Source: Caldifarciminota bacterium (GTDB lineage: Bacteria > WOR-3 > Hydrothermia > WGAB01). Taken from it: a DNA stretch of 15,316 nt. The notes below the pieces were generated by a model. The model did not search any database. It had not been told where the DNA came from and saw nothing but the letters and a program-made list of their open reading frames with translations. This document shows positions 1 through 6,998 of the stretch, in pieces (position 1 is the stretch's first letter; every line of letters begins with the position of its first letter). The stretch is taken from positions 1 through 15,316 of the forward strand of contig WGAB01000026.1 in NCBI GenBank assembly GCA_015489295.1, read 5' to 3'. Position numbers and translations under genes: made by a program.

Positions 1-1
1 C

Positions 2-514
2 CCCAAGAACATCATCTGCTGCGCCATCAGCGCAGCGGCCGAGGCGGCCTACCTGATCCGTACCGGCGCCCGGGCGGCCCATTTCATCGCCGATCCCGAC
101 AACCTGGACCATATGGCCCAGGAGATCCAGCGATTCCTGCCCGAGGCCGTGGTGCTCATGTTCGGCGGCGAAACCCCCATTGAGGAAACCAAGCGCCTGT
201 TCCTCAACACGCTGAGGGCCTTTGCCCGCGCGGGCCTGGAGGCCGACCTGGTGGTGCATGTGCGCATCTTTGCCGCCGGCGGCCTGCAGGAGGCGGTAAA
301 GGACCCGGAAATCCTTAACTACCTGAGCCGCAACGACCTCTATGTGTACACCGCCGACCTGGACCGGGGCCTGTTTCTCTACAACAGCCTGCACATCGAG
401 CGGGACGGCAGCTTCCACCTGCACCGCATCGCCGAGTTTCCGGTGACCGTGGAGCACGCCGATCTCCTGAACCGTTCGCTGCGCAACAAAACCCTGAAGT
501 GGGTGGACCTCTGA
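2..514 (+). CDS. Unidentified protein, C-terminal part (5' end outside window)
   Basis: The frame is open from the left edge to a TGA at 512-514, giving 170 residues of a protein whose start lies outside the window. I do not recognise the family. An Ala-rich stretch of hydrophobic character comes first (IICCAISAAAEAAYLIRTG near the edge). An alpha/beta-looking segment follows (VVLMFGGETPIEET, ADLVVHVRIFAAGG), then an acidic-aromatic tail ending in KTLKWVDL. There are no obvious membrane spans, metal clusters or nucleotide-binding loops. The stop overlaps the ATG of the next gene by one base (TGATG), so the two are almost certainly co-transcribed and translationally coupled. That places this gene in or just ahead of a polyamine biosynthesis cluster. 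A polyamine-related role is possible but rests only on position. An internal ATG at 113 is in frame but is not the start, because the reading frame clearly continues upstream. Confidence 0.75.
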   Translation, partial: PKNIICCAISAAAEAAYLIRTGARAAHFIADPDNLDHMAQEIQRFLPEAVVLMFGGETPIEETKRLFLNTLRAFARAGLEADLVVHVRIFAAGGLQEAVKDPEILNYLSRNDLYVYTADLDRGLFLYNSLHIERDGSFHLHRIAEFPVTVEHADLLNRSLRNKTLKWVDL

Positions 515-1425
515 TGGAAGGCCTGAAGTTCGTTGAAACCTACACGCCCTATCTGCAGTATGTGCACAGCGTGAAGGAGGTGATCTTCCACGGCCGCAGC
601 AAGTTCCAGCAGGTGGACATCCTGGATCTCTATGTGTTCGGCCGCACGCTGTTCCTGGACCACAAGATCCAGTCGGCCGAGGTGGACGAGTACATCTACC
701 ACGAAAGCCTGGTGCTGCCGGGGCTGGTAACCGCCCGGCGGCCCCGCAAGGTGCTGATCCTCGGCGGTGGCGAGGGCGCGACTCTGCGGGACGCCCTGCG
801 ATTCCCCTTCGTGGAACGGGCCGTGATGGTGGATATCGACGGCGAGCTCGTGGACCTGGCCCGGCGCTACCTGGAACCCTGGCACCAGGGCGCCTTTGAC
901 GATCCCCGCACCGAACTCATCATTGACGATGCCCGCAAGTTCGTGTTTGAAACCCGGGAGACCTTTGACCTCATCCTGAGCGACCTCACCGAGCCGGTGG
1001 AGGGCGGCCCCTCGCGCATGCTCTTTACCGTGGAGTTTTACCGCCGGCTCTCCGAGATCCTTTCGGACGACGGCGTGCTCGTGGTGCAATCGGGCAGCGC
1101 CGATCCCACCTATCTGGAATTCTTCGCTTCGCTGGTGCGCACGCTGAAGGAGGTGTTTCCAGTGGTGCGGCCCTACTGGGCCTTCGTGTACTCGTTCCAG
1201 TCGCCCTGGGCCTTCACCCTGGCCTCCCGGAACCCGGATCCCCTGGCCCTTGGCGAGGCGGAAATCCAGGAGATCCTCCGGCAGGCGGGCGACCGCGGCC
1301 GGTTCCGGTATTACCATCCGGGTCTGCATCGGGCCATGTTCGCCCTGCCGGGCTATGTGCTGGAAGCCCTGGAACAGGAAGGAAGGGTCCTGACCGATGA
1401 GAACCCCTTTGTATGGGAAGCCTGA
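514..1425 (+). CDS. speE: Agmatine/triamine aminopropyltransferase (TtSpeE/ACL5-type spermidine synthase family)
   Basis: The gene encodes 303 residues of a spermidine synthase-fold enzyme that transfers aminopropyl groups from decarboxylated S-adenosylmethionine to an amine. The N-terminal beta domain includes VDEYIYHESLV (58-68). The nucleotide loop is LGGGEGATLRD (83-93), followed by VMVDIDGELV (104-113) and WHQGAFDDPR (123-132). The amine-site loop is SDLTEPVEGGP (156-166), and the C-terminus ends TDENPF. The GGGEGAT form, the WHQGAFDDPR block, the EGGP loop and the TDxNPF ending resemble Thermus thermophilus TtSpeE, which aminopropylates agmatine, and plant ACL5 thermospermine synthase, rather than E. 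coli-type SpeE. Agmatine is therefore the likely first acceptor, with possible further action on spermidine; this is inference from family resemblance. The usual Asp of the DLTDP loop is Glu160 here. The ATG at 514 overlaps the upstream stop. A GTG at 499 would add five residues and is less likely. Confidence 0.93.
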   Translation: MEGLKFVETYTPYLQYVHSVKEVIFHGRSKFQQVDILDLYVFGRTLFLDHKIQSAEVDEYIYHESLVLPGLVTARRPRKVLILGGGEGATLRDALRFPFVERAVMVDIDGELVDLARRYLEPWHQGAFDDPRTELIIDDARKFVFETRETFDLILSDLTEPVEGGPSRMLFTVEFYRRLSEILSDDGVLVVQSGSADPTYLEFFASLVRTLKEVFPVVRPYWAFVYSFQSPWAFTLASRNPDPLALGEAEIQEILRQAGDRGRFRYYHPGLHRAMFALPGYVLEALEQEGRVLTDENPFVWEA

Positions 1426-1873
1426 GCGGTTCTTTATTACCGCGGGCCTGGGCACCGGCCACACCGATCTGACGGCCTTTGACGCCGCCCTGCTGAAGGC
1501 CGGCGTGGGCAACTACAACCTGCTGAAGGTGTCGTCCATTGTGCCGGCCGACGCCCGGCAGGCCGAGCGGGTTTCCCTGCCCCTGGGATCGCTGCTGCCC
1601 ATCGCCTACGGCAGCACCTGCACGGCCGAGCCCGGGGTGCGGGTGACCGCCGCCGTTTCCCTGGCCCTGCCCACCGACGGCGAGGTCGGGGTCATCATGG
1701 AATACTCGGGCAACCTGCCCGAGGAGGAGGCCCGGCTGCTGGTGCGGCGGATGGCCGTGGAAGCCCTGGAAATCCGGGGGACCCGGCCCCAGCGGATCCT
1801 GGTGGAATCGGCCTCCGGCATCACCGAGAACGGCCTGTGGATCTGCGCCTTCGCCGGCGTGGCTCTCTGGTAA
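1397..1873 (+). CDS. pdaD: Pyruvoyl-dependent arginine decarboxylase (PvlArgDC)
   Basis: This 158-residue proenzyme should decarboxylate arginine to agmatine, the first step of the route served by its neighbours. The self-processing site is visible as KVSSIVP (44-50). Cleavage between Ser46 and Ser47 would give a beta chain of 46 residues and an alpha chain whose N-terminal Ser47 becomes the pyruvoyl group. Asn41 and Glu102 (in IMEYSG) fall where the Methanocaldococcus jannaschii enzyme has Asn47 and Glu109. The substrate-side blocks FDAALLKAGVGNYNLLK and LPLGSLLPIAYG are typical, as are the length and the AFAGVALW ending. The ATG at 1397 lies 29 bases inside the preceding gene and has a purine-rich GGAAGGAAGG-like ribosome site about ten bases upstream. 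A TTG at 1409 is the only close alternative. The pyruvoyl class is common in archaea and scattered in bacteria, so horizontal origin is possible but not shown. Confidence 0.95.
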   Translation: MRTPLYGKPERFFITAGLGTGHTDLTAFDAALLKAGVGNYNLLKVSSIVPADARQAERVSLPLGSLLPIAYGSTCTAEPGVRVTAAVSLALPTDGEVGVIMEYSGNLPEEEARLLVRRMAVEALEIRGTRPQRILVESASGITENGLWICAFAGVALW

Positions 1874-1878
1874 AAACC

Positions 1879-2694
1879 ATGCTGGAGTTCCGCGAGTTTC
1901 ACAAAAAGGGAAGCGGCCTGTTTCTGCGACTCAAGGGGGTGCTGTACAGCGGGCGCAGCCGGTACCAGACCATTGAGGTGCTGGATACCGAAGACTTCGG
2001 CCGCCTGCTGGCCCTGGACGGCCTGGTGATGACCACCGAGGCCGATGAGTTTTACTACCACGAAATGCTGGTGCACCCCGGCGCCGTGCTGGCACCCCGG
2101 CTGGAACGCGTGCTCATCATCGGCGGCGGCGACGGCGGCACGCTCCGCGAGGTCGCCCGGTATCCTGAACCTCAACGCCTCGTGATGGTGGAACTGGACG
2201 AGGCCGTGGTGCAGGCGGCCCGCCGGTACCTGCCCACCCTCGCCTCGGCCTTTGACGATCCCCGCCTGGACCTGCAGTTCCTGGACGGGGCCCGGTTCCT
2301 GGAAACCACCCGGGAGTCCTTTGACCTCGTGCTGGTGGACTCCCCGGACCCCATCGGCCCGGCCGAGGTGCTGTTCTCCGAAGGCTTTTACGCCCGGGTG
2401 CACGAGCATCTCACCGAAACCGGCATCCTCGTGGCCCAAACCGAATCGCCCGTGTACCACCGCGACCTCATTGAAAACACCGCCCGCCGCCTGAAGGCCC
2501 TGTTCGCCACGGTGCTCTTCTACACCGCTCCGGTGCCCACCTACCCCTCCGGCTTCTGGTCCTTTGCCCTGGCCACGAACCTGCCCCGGGAGGCCCTGCG
2601 GGTTCGGCGTCCGGCGCCCGGGGGGCTCCGCTGGTTCCATACCGGCATGGTGCCAGCCCTGTTTGAGGCGGTACCGGCCTTTATGAAGCCATGA
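1879..2694 (+). CDS. speE: Spermidine synthase-type aminopropyltransferase (classical SpeE)
   Basis: This second aminopropyltransferase has 271 residues and is clearly a distinct paralogue of the one two genes upstream. It has the classical motifs: ADEFYYHEMLVH (55-66), the SAM loop IIGGGDGGTLREV (80-92), VMVELDEAVV (102-111), the catalytic loop VDSPDPIGPAEVLF (153-166, Asp154 as the likely base) and PTYPSGFWSFA near residue 220. The GGGDGGT and GPAE signatures contrast with GGGEGAT and EGGP in the first paralogue. This argues for a different amine acceptor, perhaps putrescine, or spermidine for chain extension. Substrate cannot be read from sequence alone. The protein is slightly shorter than E. 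coli SpeE at its C-terminus. The frame is open back to an ATG at 1837 inside the decarboxylase gene, but homology starts near the ATG at 1879, five bases after the preceding stop. No strong ribosome-binding site is visible, which suggests reinitiation. Confidence 0.93.
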   Translation: MLEFREFHKKGSGLFLRLKGVLYSGRSRYQTIEVLDTEDFGRLLALDGLVMTTEADEFYYHEMLVHPGAVLAPRLERVLIIGGGDGGTLREVARYPEPQRLVMVELDEAVVQAARRYLPTLASAFDDPRLDLQFLDGARFLETTRESFDLVLVDSPDPIGPAEVLFSEGFYARVHEHLTETGILVAQTESPVYHRDLIENTARRLKALFATVLFYTAPVPTYPSGFWSFALATNLPREALRVRRPAPGGLRWFHTGMVPALFEAVPAFMKP

Positions 2695-3485
2695 TTCACC
2701 TGATGGGCCTGCCTTACGAAGGGCCGGAGGATTTCCTCCGGGGCACGGCCATGGCGCCCTCGCGCCTGCGCTGGGCCATGGAGTCCATTGAGGATTACAG
2801 CGTGTACCAGAAGCGGCTGGTGCCCCGGTTCCAGGACCACGGCGACCTCTATCCCGTGGGCGAAACGCCGGAGGAGCGGCTCCGGAGCCTGCAGGAACGC
2901 CTGAAGCCCCTCCTTCAGCCGGGGGAGCGCTGGGTGTTCCTGGGCGGCGACCACAGCATCACCTACGCCACAGTGGCCGCTCTCTTGCCCCTGTACCCCG
3001 ACCTGCAGGTGGTGCACCTGGACGCCCACCTGGACCGGCGCGAGGCCTTCTTCGGCAACCGGTGGTCCCACGCCTCGGTCATCCGGCGGCTGGAAGACCT
3101 GCTGGGCGATCCCACCCGGATCCACACCCTGGGCTACCGGTCCCGGGCTCCGGAGGAGCCCGAACGGGGCACGCCCTTCCGCGTGCTGGAACCCCTGCGG
3201 GCGCTGGCCGAGCGCCTGGCTCCCCCCGTGTATCTCACCCTGGACTTTGATGTGCTGGACCCCTCCGAGTTCCCGGCTGTGGGCAACCCCGAGCCGGGCG
3301 GCGTTTCGTTCCAGGAACTCCTGGAGGCCCTGCAGCTGCTTCGGGGCAAACTCGTGGCTGCAGACCTCGTGGAGTACAACCCCCTGGCCTCTTCGGCCCT
3401 GTTTCCGGCGGTTACCGGCGCCCTCCTCCTGCGGGAGGTGCTGATCCTGCTGGACCCTGCCCATGACGCTCCGGTTCCTGGGTGA
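2691..3485 (+). CDS. speB: Agmatinase/ureohydrolase-family protein (likely N1-aminopropylagmatine ureohydrolase)
   Basis: The 264-residue product belongs to the arginase/agmatinase/formiminoglutamase superfamily, binuclear Mn enzymes that release urea from guanidino compounds. Metal ligands are present in order: GGDHS (His88), DAHLD (Asp111, His113, Asp115) and LDFDVLDP (Asp185, Asp187). VEYNPL (228-232) follows as the usual late E-x-N-P-type block, and a SHASVIRRL segment (126-134) is also family-like. It is shorter than typical agmatinases of about 300 residues. In Thermus, SpeB acts on N1-aminopropylagmatine to give spermidine. Here the gene sits directly after an arginine decarboxylase and two aminopropyltransferases, so this substrate or agmatine is the natural inference. 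Arginase or guanidinobutyrase activity cannot be excluded by sequence. The ATG overlaps the previous stop by four bases (ATGA). Confidence 0.9.
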   Translation: MIHLMGLPYEGPEDFLRGTAMAPSRLRWAMESIEDYSVYQKRLVPRFQDHGDLYPVGETPEERLRSLQERLKPLLQPGERWVFLGGDHSITYATVAALLPLYPDLQVVHLDAHLDRREAFFGNRWSHASVIRRLEDLLGDPTRIHTLGYRSRAPEEPERGTPFRVLEPLRALAERLAPPVYLTLDFDVLDPSEFPAVGNPEPGGVSFQELLEALQLLRGKLVAADLVEYNPLASSALFPAVTGALLLREVLILLDPAHDAPVPG

Positions 3486-3963
3486 TGCCACCGTCGGCCG
3501 ACTGGTGCGAAAACTGCGGGCACTGGGCCTGGATGTGGCCTGGCTGAACACCACGCAGCGCGAGGCCCTGAAGGCCCGGGCCCTGGCCGAAAACCGGATC
3601 CTGCTCACCCGAAAAAAGGCACTGCAGAGCCTTTCGGAGGAGGGGGTGCGGGTGCATCTCCTCTTGTCCGAGCACCTCTGGCAACAGGTTCGGGAGGTGC
3701 TGCGGGTGTACCGGCCGGAATTGCGCCCCTTCAGCCGCTGTGTGGAGTGCAACATGCCCCTGAAGCCGGTTCCCCACGAGGCCGCGCGGGGCCGGGTGCC
3801 CTATTACACCTGGCGCACCCAGAGCCGGTTCTATCGCTGCCCCACCTGCGGCCGCTTTTACTGGCCCGGCACCCACCTGGAAGCCATGGAACGCCAGTTC
3901 CGGCAGGCTTTGGGCGACCTGTATCATAACCCGCAAAACACCGAAGAAGGAGGCAAACCATGA
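3463..3963 (+). CDS. Mut7-C family protein (predicted PIN-like RNase plus zinc ribbon)
   Basis: The 166-residue product matches the Mut7-C architecture. It begins with the characteristic FLGDATVGRLVRKLRALG block, in which Asp8 is the conserved acidic residue of the PIN-like fold. ENRILLTRKK (43-52) follows. The C-terminal part is a zinc ribbon with Cys93 and Cys96 (RCVECNMPL) paired with Cys126 and Cys129 (RCPTCGRFYWPGTH). The family is named after the C-terminus of animal Mut-7 and is predicted to be nucleolytic on RNA. Bacterial members are poorly studied, so the biochemical role is an inference. The start at 3463 lies 23 bases inside the ureohydrolase gene, and its N-terminus aligns directly with the family start, so an overlap is preferred to a shorter protein. 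The stop overlaps the next gene's ATG. Confidence 0.88.
   Translation: MTLRFLGDATVGRLVRKLRALGLDVAWLNTTQREALKARALAENRILLTRKKALQSLSEEGVRVHLLLSEHLWQQVREVLRVYRPELRPFSRCVECNMPLKPVPHEAARGRVPYYTWRTQSRFYRCPTCGRFYWPGTHLEAMERQFRQALGDLYHNPQNTEEGGKP
3945..3953 (+). promoter_or_regulatory. Shine-Dalgarno for the membrane protein gene
   Basis: AGAAGGAGG lies six bases before the ATG at 3960 and nine before the ATG at 3963. It is inside the end of the Mut7-C gene. It is among the strongest ribosome sites in this gene run and supports a start at 3960/3963 despite the overlap with the upstream stop. Confidence 0.8.
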
Positions 3964-4844
3964 TGTGGATTCTCGCGGCGTTGACCGCGGTGACCGTCCA
4001 GGTGCAGGTGGTCAACGGCACCAACCCCGACAAACCCATCCCCGACGGCTATGTGCGGCTCCATGTGCTCTCGCCCCACGGCAACCTCATGTACACCGAC
4101 AGCGCCCGCACCCGCCACGGCAAGGCCACCTTTCAGGTGGACAAAGAGCACCTCTTCGGCGTGGCATCGTTCCGGTACGCGGGCCAGGACTTTTATTCCG
4201 ACCAGGTTTCGCTCGAGGGCAAAACGGTTGCCCTGGAGGTCAAGGTGTACGAGCCCTCCGATGACCCAAAGCCCCTGGCCTACGGCCGGTTTCACATGGT
4301 GCTCATCCCGATCGGCAAAGACACCCTGTATGTCAACGAGATCCAGACCCTCGAGTACAACTCCGACTACATGTACGCTGGCGACGCCCCGGCCCTGGTG
4401 ATGCCCCTGGAGCCCGGTGCAGGCGCAGGATTCCAGGCCCTGCTGCCGGCCCAGGAGGACTACTGGATGGTGATCAACGACACCGTGTATTTCACCGGCC
4501 GGGTGCCCCCGGGCTCGCAGGCCGTGGCCTTTGCCCTGAAACTCCCCTTCCAGGGCAAAAAGACCTTCGTGCAGGTGCTGCCCGACACCCTGGAGCAGGT
4601 GGATGTCTTCGTGTCGCCCCTGCTCACCGTAGACAAGAGCAACCTCCAGAGCCAGGGCCAGCAGACCCTGGGCGGCAGCGTGTTTAACCACTACACCGGC
4701 CAGAATCTGGACCGGGTGGAGATCACGGTGTCGCTGGCCGGCGCCGCCGGGGCCGCAAGCCCCCGCTGGATCCTGATCGCAGGCGGCCTGGTGGTGCTCC
4801 TGCTGCTGGTGCTGGTGATCCTGCGGGCCCGAAGAGCCGAATAA
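3960..4844 (+). CDS. Signal-anchored/single-pass membrane protein of unknown function
   Basis: I do not recognise a specific family. The 294 residues begin with a short hydrophobic segment (WILAALTAVTVQVQVV, 3-18) that looks like a signal sequence. About 240 polar, beta-rich residues follow (alternating patterns such as VTVQVQVVNG, VALEVKVYEP, VEITVSLAG). The protein ends in a hydrophobic helix (about 270-288) followed by RARRAE. The predicted topology is therefore an exported domain held by a C-terminal anchor, with the basic tail in the cytoplasm. The opening NGTNPDKPIPDGYVRLHV resembles carboxypeptidase regulatory-like or Ig-like beta-sandwich folds, but this is only a resemblance. A strong ribosome site AGAAGGAGG (3945-3953) precedes tandem ATGs at 3960 and 3963, either of which could be used. 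It is embedded in the polyamine and tRNA gene run and shows no clear functional link to it. Confidence 0.82.
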   Translation: MMWILAALTAVTVQVQVVNGTNPDKPIPDGYVRLHVLSPHGNLMYTDSARTRHGKATFQVDKEHLFGVASFRYAGQDFYSDQVSLEGKTVALEVKVYEPSDDPKPLAYGRFHMVLIPIGKDTLYVNEIQTLEYNSDYMYAGDAPALVMPLEPGAGAGFQALLPAQEDYWMVINDTVYFTGRVPPGSQAVAFALKLPFQGKKTFVQVLPDTLEQVDVFVSPLLTVDKSNLQSQGQQTLGGSVFNHYTGQNLDRVEITVSLAGAAGAASPRWILIAGGLVVLLLLVLVILRARRAE

Positions 4845-4854
4845 AGCCCCGTCT

Positions 4855-6063
4855 ATGGGCGCGCCGCCCTCCGACGACCTCTGGCACCGGGTCCTGGCGC
4901 CCCATCCGGTGGTGCAGGACCTCCGCCGGGTGCTGGAGCAAATATACCGGCCCGGTTTTCTCGTGGGCGGCGTGGTCCGCGATATCCTGCTGTATCGCGA
5001 CCGGGCCGACTTCCGGACCTTTGACCTGGACCTTGTGGTCGTCGGCGATCCGGACCCGGTGGTGCAGGCGCTGGAACAAGCGGGGTACCGGGTCACCAAG
5101 CGCTCGCAGTTCCGCACCTTCCGCCTGGAAGGGCCGGCCGGCAAACTGGATGTGGCCATGGCCCGCACCGAAACCTATCCCGAGCCTGCGGCCCTGCCCC
5201 GGGTTCGGCCGGCCCGCAGCCTGAAGGAAGACCTGGCCCGCCGCGATTTCACCATCAACAGCATGGCCCTGGAGCTCTTTCCCACCTTCGGCCGGGTTCT
5301 GGACCCCTTCGGCGGCCGCCAGGACCTGGAGGAAGGATGGATCCGCGTGCTCCATCTGAACAGCGTCCGCGACGATCCCACCCGGGCCTTCCGGGCGGTG
5401 CGCTACCGGGTGCGGTTCGGGTTCCGATACGCCCCGGAAACCCGGGTGCTCTTCCCCGATGCCCGCCGGTACATGGCCCGGCTTTCCTTTGAACGCGTAA
5501 AAAACGAACTCGTGCGCATTGCCCAGGAGCCCGAACCCGGCCGGGTGATGGAAGAAGTGGCCGAGTACGGCCTGCTCCAGGCCTTTCGCGACACCTGGCA
5601 GCCTGAGCCCGAGGTGCTGGCCCGCCTGAAGGACCTCCGTCTCCAGCACGACGACGAGTGGCCCGCGCTGCTGGTGCCCTTTGTGCTGGGGCCCGAGGCC
5701 GACCTGGAATCCCTGCCGCTGCCCCGCCCGGACCGCCAGATGCTGGAAACCCTGCGCCAGCTGCTCCGGGAACCGCCGCCCCACGACCTGGCCGAGGCCT
5801 TTGACCGCTACGAGCGGGTACCGCCCCGCTGGCTGGAGATCGCGGCGGTGCTGGCAGGGCGTCCGGTGCTCGCAACCCTGGCCCTGCGGCTCCGGCAGAT
5901 CCGCCCGTGCCTGCGGGGCAACGACCTGGAAGCCCTCGGGCTCCGGGGTGCCGAAGTGGGCCGCATGCTCCGGGAGATCCGCAAACAGTGGGTGCTCGGA
6001 AACCTGCAGTCCTGTGAGGAGGAGAAACGGTGGGTTCAGGCGCACCTGCGGAGCCGTCCCTGA
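4855..6063 (+). CDS. cca: Class II tRNA nucleotidyltransferase (CCA-adding, CC-adding or A-adding)
   Basis: The 402-residue enzyme adds or repairs the 3' CCA end of tRNA. The class II head domain is intact: FLVGGVVRD (35-43), the metal-binding pair Asp57 and Asp59 in FDLDLVV, RRDFTINSMAL (129-139) and LDPFGGRQDL (149-158). The template motif region is DDPTRAFRAVRYRVRFGF (173-190), and FERVKNELVRI (212-222) carries the neck E-R...E pattern. The C-terminal half matches the tail of bacterial poly(A) polymerase/CCA enzymes and lacks an HD phosphohydrolase domain. Motif D begins DDPTR rather than the common EDPTR. Sequence alone cannot decide between full CCA addition and a split CC- or A-adding enzyme; only one such gene is in the window. 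It starts ten bases after the membrane protein stop, with no clear ribosome-binding site, and its 3' end overlaps the lipid kinase gene by 34 bases. Confidence 0.93.
   Translation: MGAPPSDDLWHRVLAPHPVVQDLRRVLEQIYRPGFLVGGVVRDILLYRDRADFRTFDLDLVVVGDPDPVVQALEQAGYRVTKRSQFRTFRLEGPAGKLDVAMARTETYPEPAALPRVRPARSLKEDLARRDFTINSMALELFPTFGRVLDPFGGRQDLEEGWIRVLHLNSVRDDPTRAFRAVRYRVRFGFRYAPETRVLFPDARRYMARLSFERVKNELVRIAQEPEPGRVMEEVAEYGLLQAFRDTWQPEPEVLARLKDLRLQHDDEWPALLVPFVLGPEADLESLPLPRPDRQMLETLRQLLREPPPHDLAEAFDRYERVPPRWLEIAAVLAGRPVLATLALRLRQIRPCLRGNDLEALGLRGAEVGRMLREIRKQWVLGNLQSCEEEKRWVQAHLRSRP
6016..6022 (+). promoter_or_regulatory. Shine-Dalgarno deciding the GTG start at 6030
   Basis: GAGGAGG sits seven bases upstream of GTG 6030, inside the preceding gene. 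It is the main reason to accept a GTG start and a 34-base overlap rather than a later start. Confidence 0.75.
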
Positions 6064-6998
6064 CCCCGCCCCGCCGGTGGCTGGTGGTGGCCAACCCTGC
6101 GGCCGGCCAGGGCCGGGTGGCCCGCACCCTGCCCAAACTCCGAAAACGCCTGGAGGCCCTGGGGATTTCCTATCACCTTCATGTCACCGAGGCGCCGGGC
6201 GATGCGGCCCGGTTCCTGCGGCAACAACGGGAACAAGGCTTTGATCTGGTGGCTGTCGTAGGGGGCGACGGCACCGTGCGCGAGGCCGCCTCGGCCCTGC
6301 TGAACACCGAGATGCCCCTGCTCGTGGTGCCCCTGGGCTCGGGCAACGACTTCTCGCGCGTGGTCAACTGCAACCTCTCCTGGACCCGGGTGCTGGAGGC
6401 CCCCGGGCAGGGTACCCGGCCGGTTCGCGTGGATGTGGGCTACGCCGACCTGGACCACGGCCGCGAGATCTTCGTGAACGGCGCCGGCGTAGGGTTTGAT
6501 GCCTGTGTGGTGGAAAACATGCCCCGGTTTCGGTTCCTCAAGGGCGATCTCTGGTACCTGGTCACCGTGGTGTACACCTTCCGCCGGTTCCAGCCGCCGC
6601 GCCTTCGGGCGGAAGACGCCGCCGGCCGACCCCTGTACGACGGCCCGGCGCTGCTCTTTTCCGTGGGCAACGGCCGGTATCTGGGCGGCGGGTTCCACCT
6701 GTTTCCCCGGTCCAGCCTGCAGGACGGCCGGCTGGATGTCTCGGTGGTTTCGCCCCTGGGCTTCTGGAATTTCTTGAAAAAGCTGCCCAAGGTGTTCCGG
6801 GGCACCCACCTGGGGGAACCTGAAGTGTTTTACCACCAGCTGGAGGGCCTGCAGTTGACCCTGGAACGGCCGTTTCCGGTACAGATGGACGGTGAACTGC
6901 CGGGCCGTACCCGCTCCCTGCGGTTCGGGGTCCTGCCGCGGGCCCTGACGCTCTGGCCCGGCTGCCGATGGCCGGCGGATCAGCCGGCCGGCGCGTAA
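6030..6998 (+). CDS. Diacylglycerol kinase-family lipid kinase (DagK/YegS-like)
   Basis: The product has 322 residues and the DAGK catalytic fold. WLVVANPAAGQGR lies near residues 17-29, followed by the nucleotide-binding signature VVGGDGTVREA (76-86) and PLGSGNDFSR (101-110). The second domain starts with FVNGAGVGFDA and contains VGNGRYLGGGFHLFP and SLQDGRLDV, all typical of soluble bacterial DgkB/YegS/BmrU-like kinases. These phosphorylate diacylglycerol or related lipids, which would recycle lipid intermediates at the membrane. The exact lipid is not deducible. Translation starts at a GTG (6030), supported by GAGGAGG seven bases upstream. The overlap of 34 bases with the tRNA nucleotidyltransferase gene argues for one transcript. 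Its 3' end overlaps the convergent PC4-like gene by 19 bases. Confidence 0.93.
   Translation: MGSGAPAEPSLTPPRRWLVVANPAAGQGRVARTLPKLRKRLEALGISYHLHVTEAPGDAARFLRQQREQGFDLVAVVGGDGTVREAASALLNTEMPLLVVPLGSGNDFSRVVNCNLSWTRVLEAPGQGTRPVRVDVGYADLDHGREIFVNGAGVGFDACVVENMPRFRFLKGDLWYLVTVVYTFRRFQPPRLRAEDAAGRPLYDGPALLFSVGNGRYLGGGFHLFPRSSLQDGRLDVSVVSPLGFWNFLKKLPKVFRGTHLGEPEVFYHQLEGLQLTLERPFPVQMDGELPGRTRSLRFGVLPRALTLWPGCRWPADQPAGA
6970..6989. repeat. Perfect GC hairpin at the 3' junction of two convergent genes
   Basis: GGCCGGC at 6970-6976 and GCCGGCC at 6983-6989 form a perfect seven-pair, all-GC stem with a six-base loop. It lies across the last codons of the lipid kinase and PC4-like genes. No T-run follows on either strand, so it is not a classical intrinsic terminator. 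It could slow polymerase or protect 3' ends, or may simply reflect GGC-rich codons. Confidence 0.45.

Noticed and set aside
2541..3755. Long minus-strand open frame (404 codons) opposite the ureohydrolase and Mut7-C genes
   Set aside because: The opposite strand has two genes with clear family motifs. The antisense product is rich in Arg, Gln, Gly and His without any motif, as expected when GC-rich codons are read backwards.
6970..6989. Hairpin as a bidirectional intrinsic terminator
   Set aside because: The stem is perfect but neither strand has a following T-run, so it is reported only as a repeat.
1..6998. S-adenosylmethionine decarboxylase (SpeD) to complete the polyamine pathway
   Set aside because: I looked for its Glu-Ser processing site and small proenzyme pattern and found none. 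The 5'-truncated first gene does not resemble it. It probably lies elsewhere.
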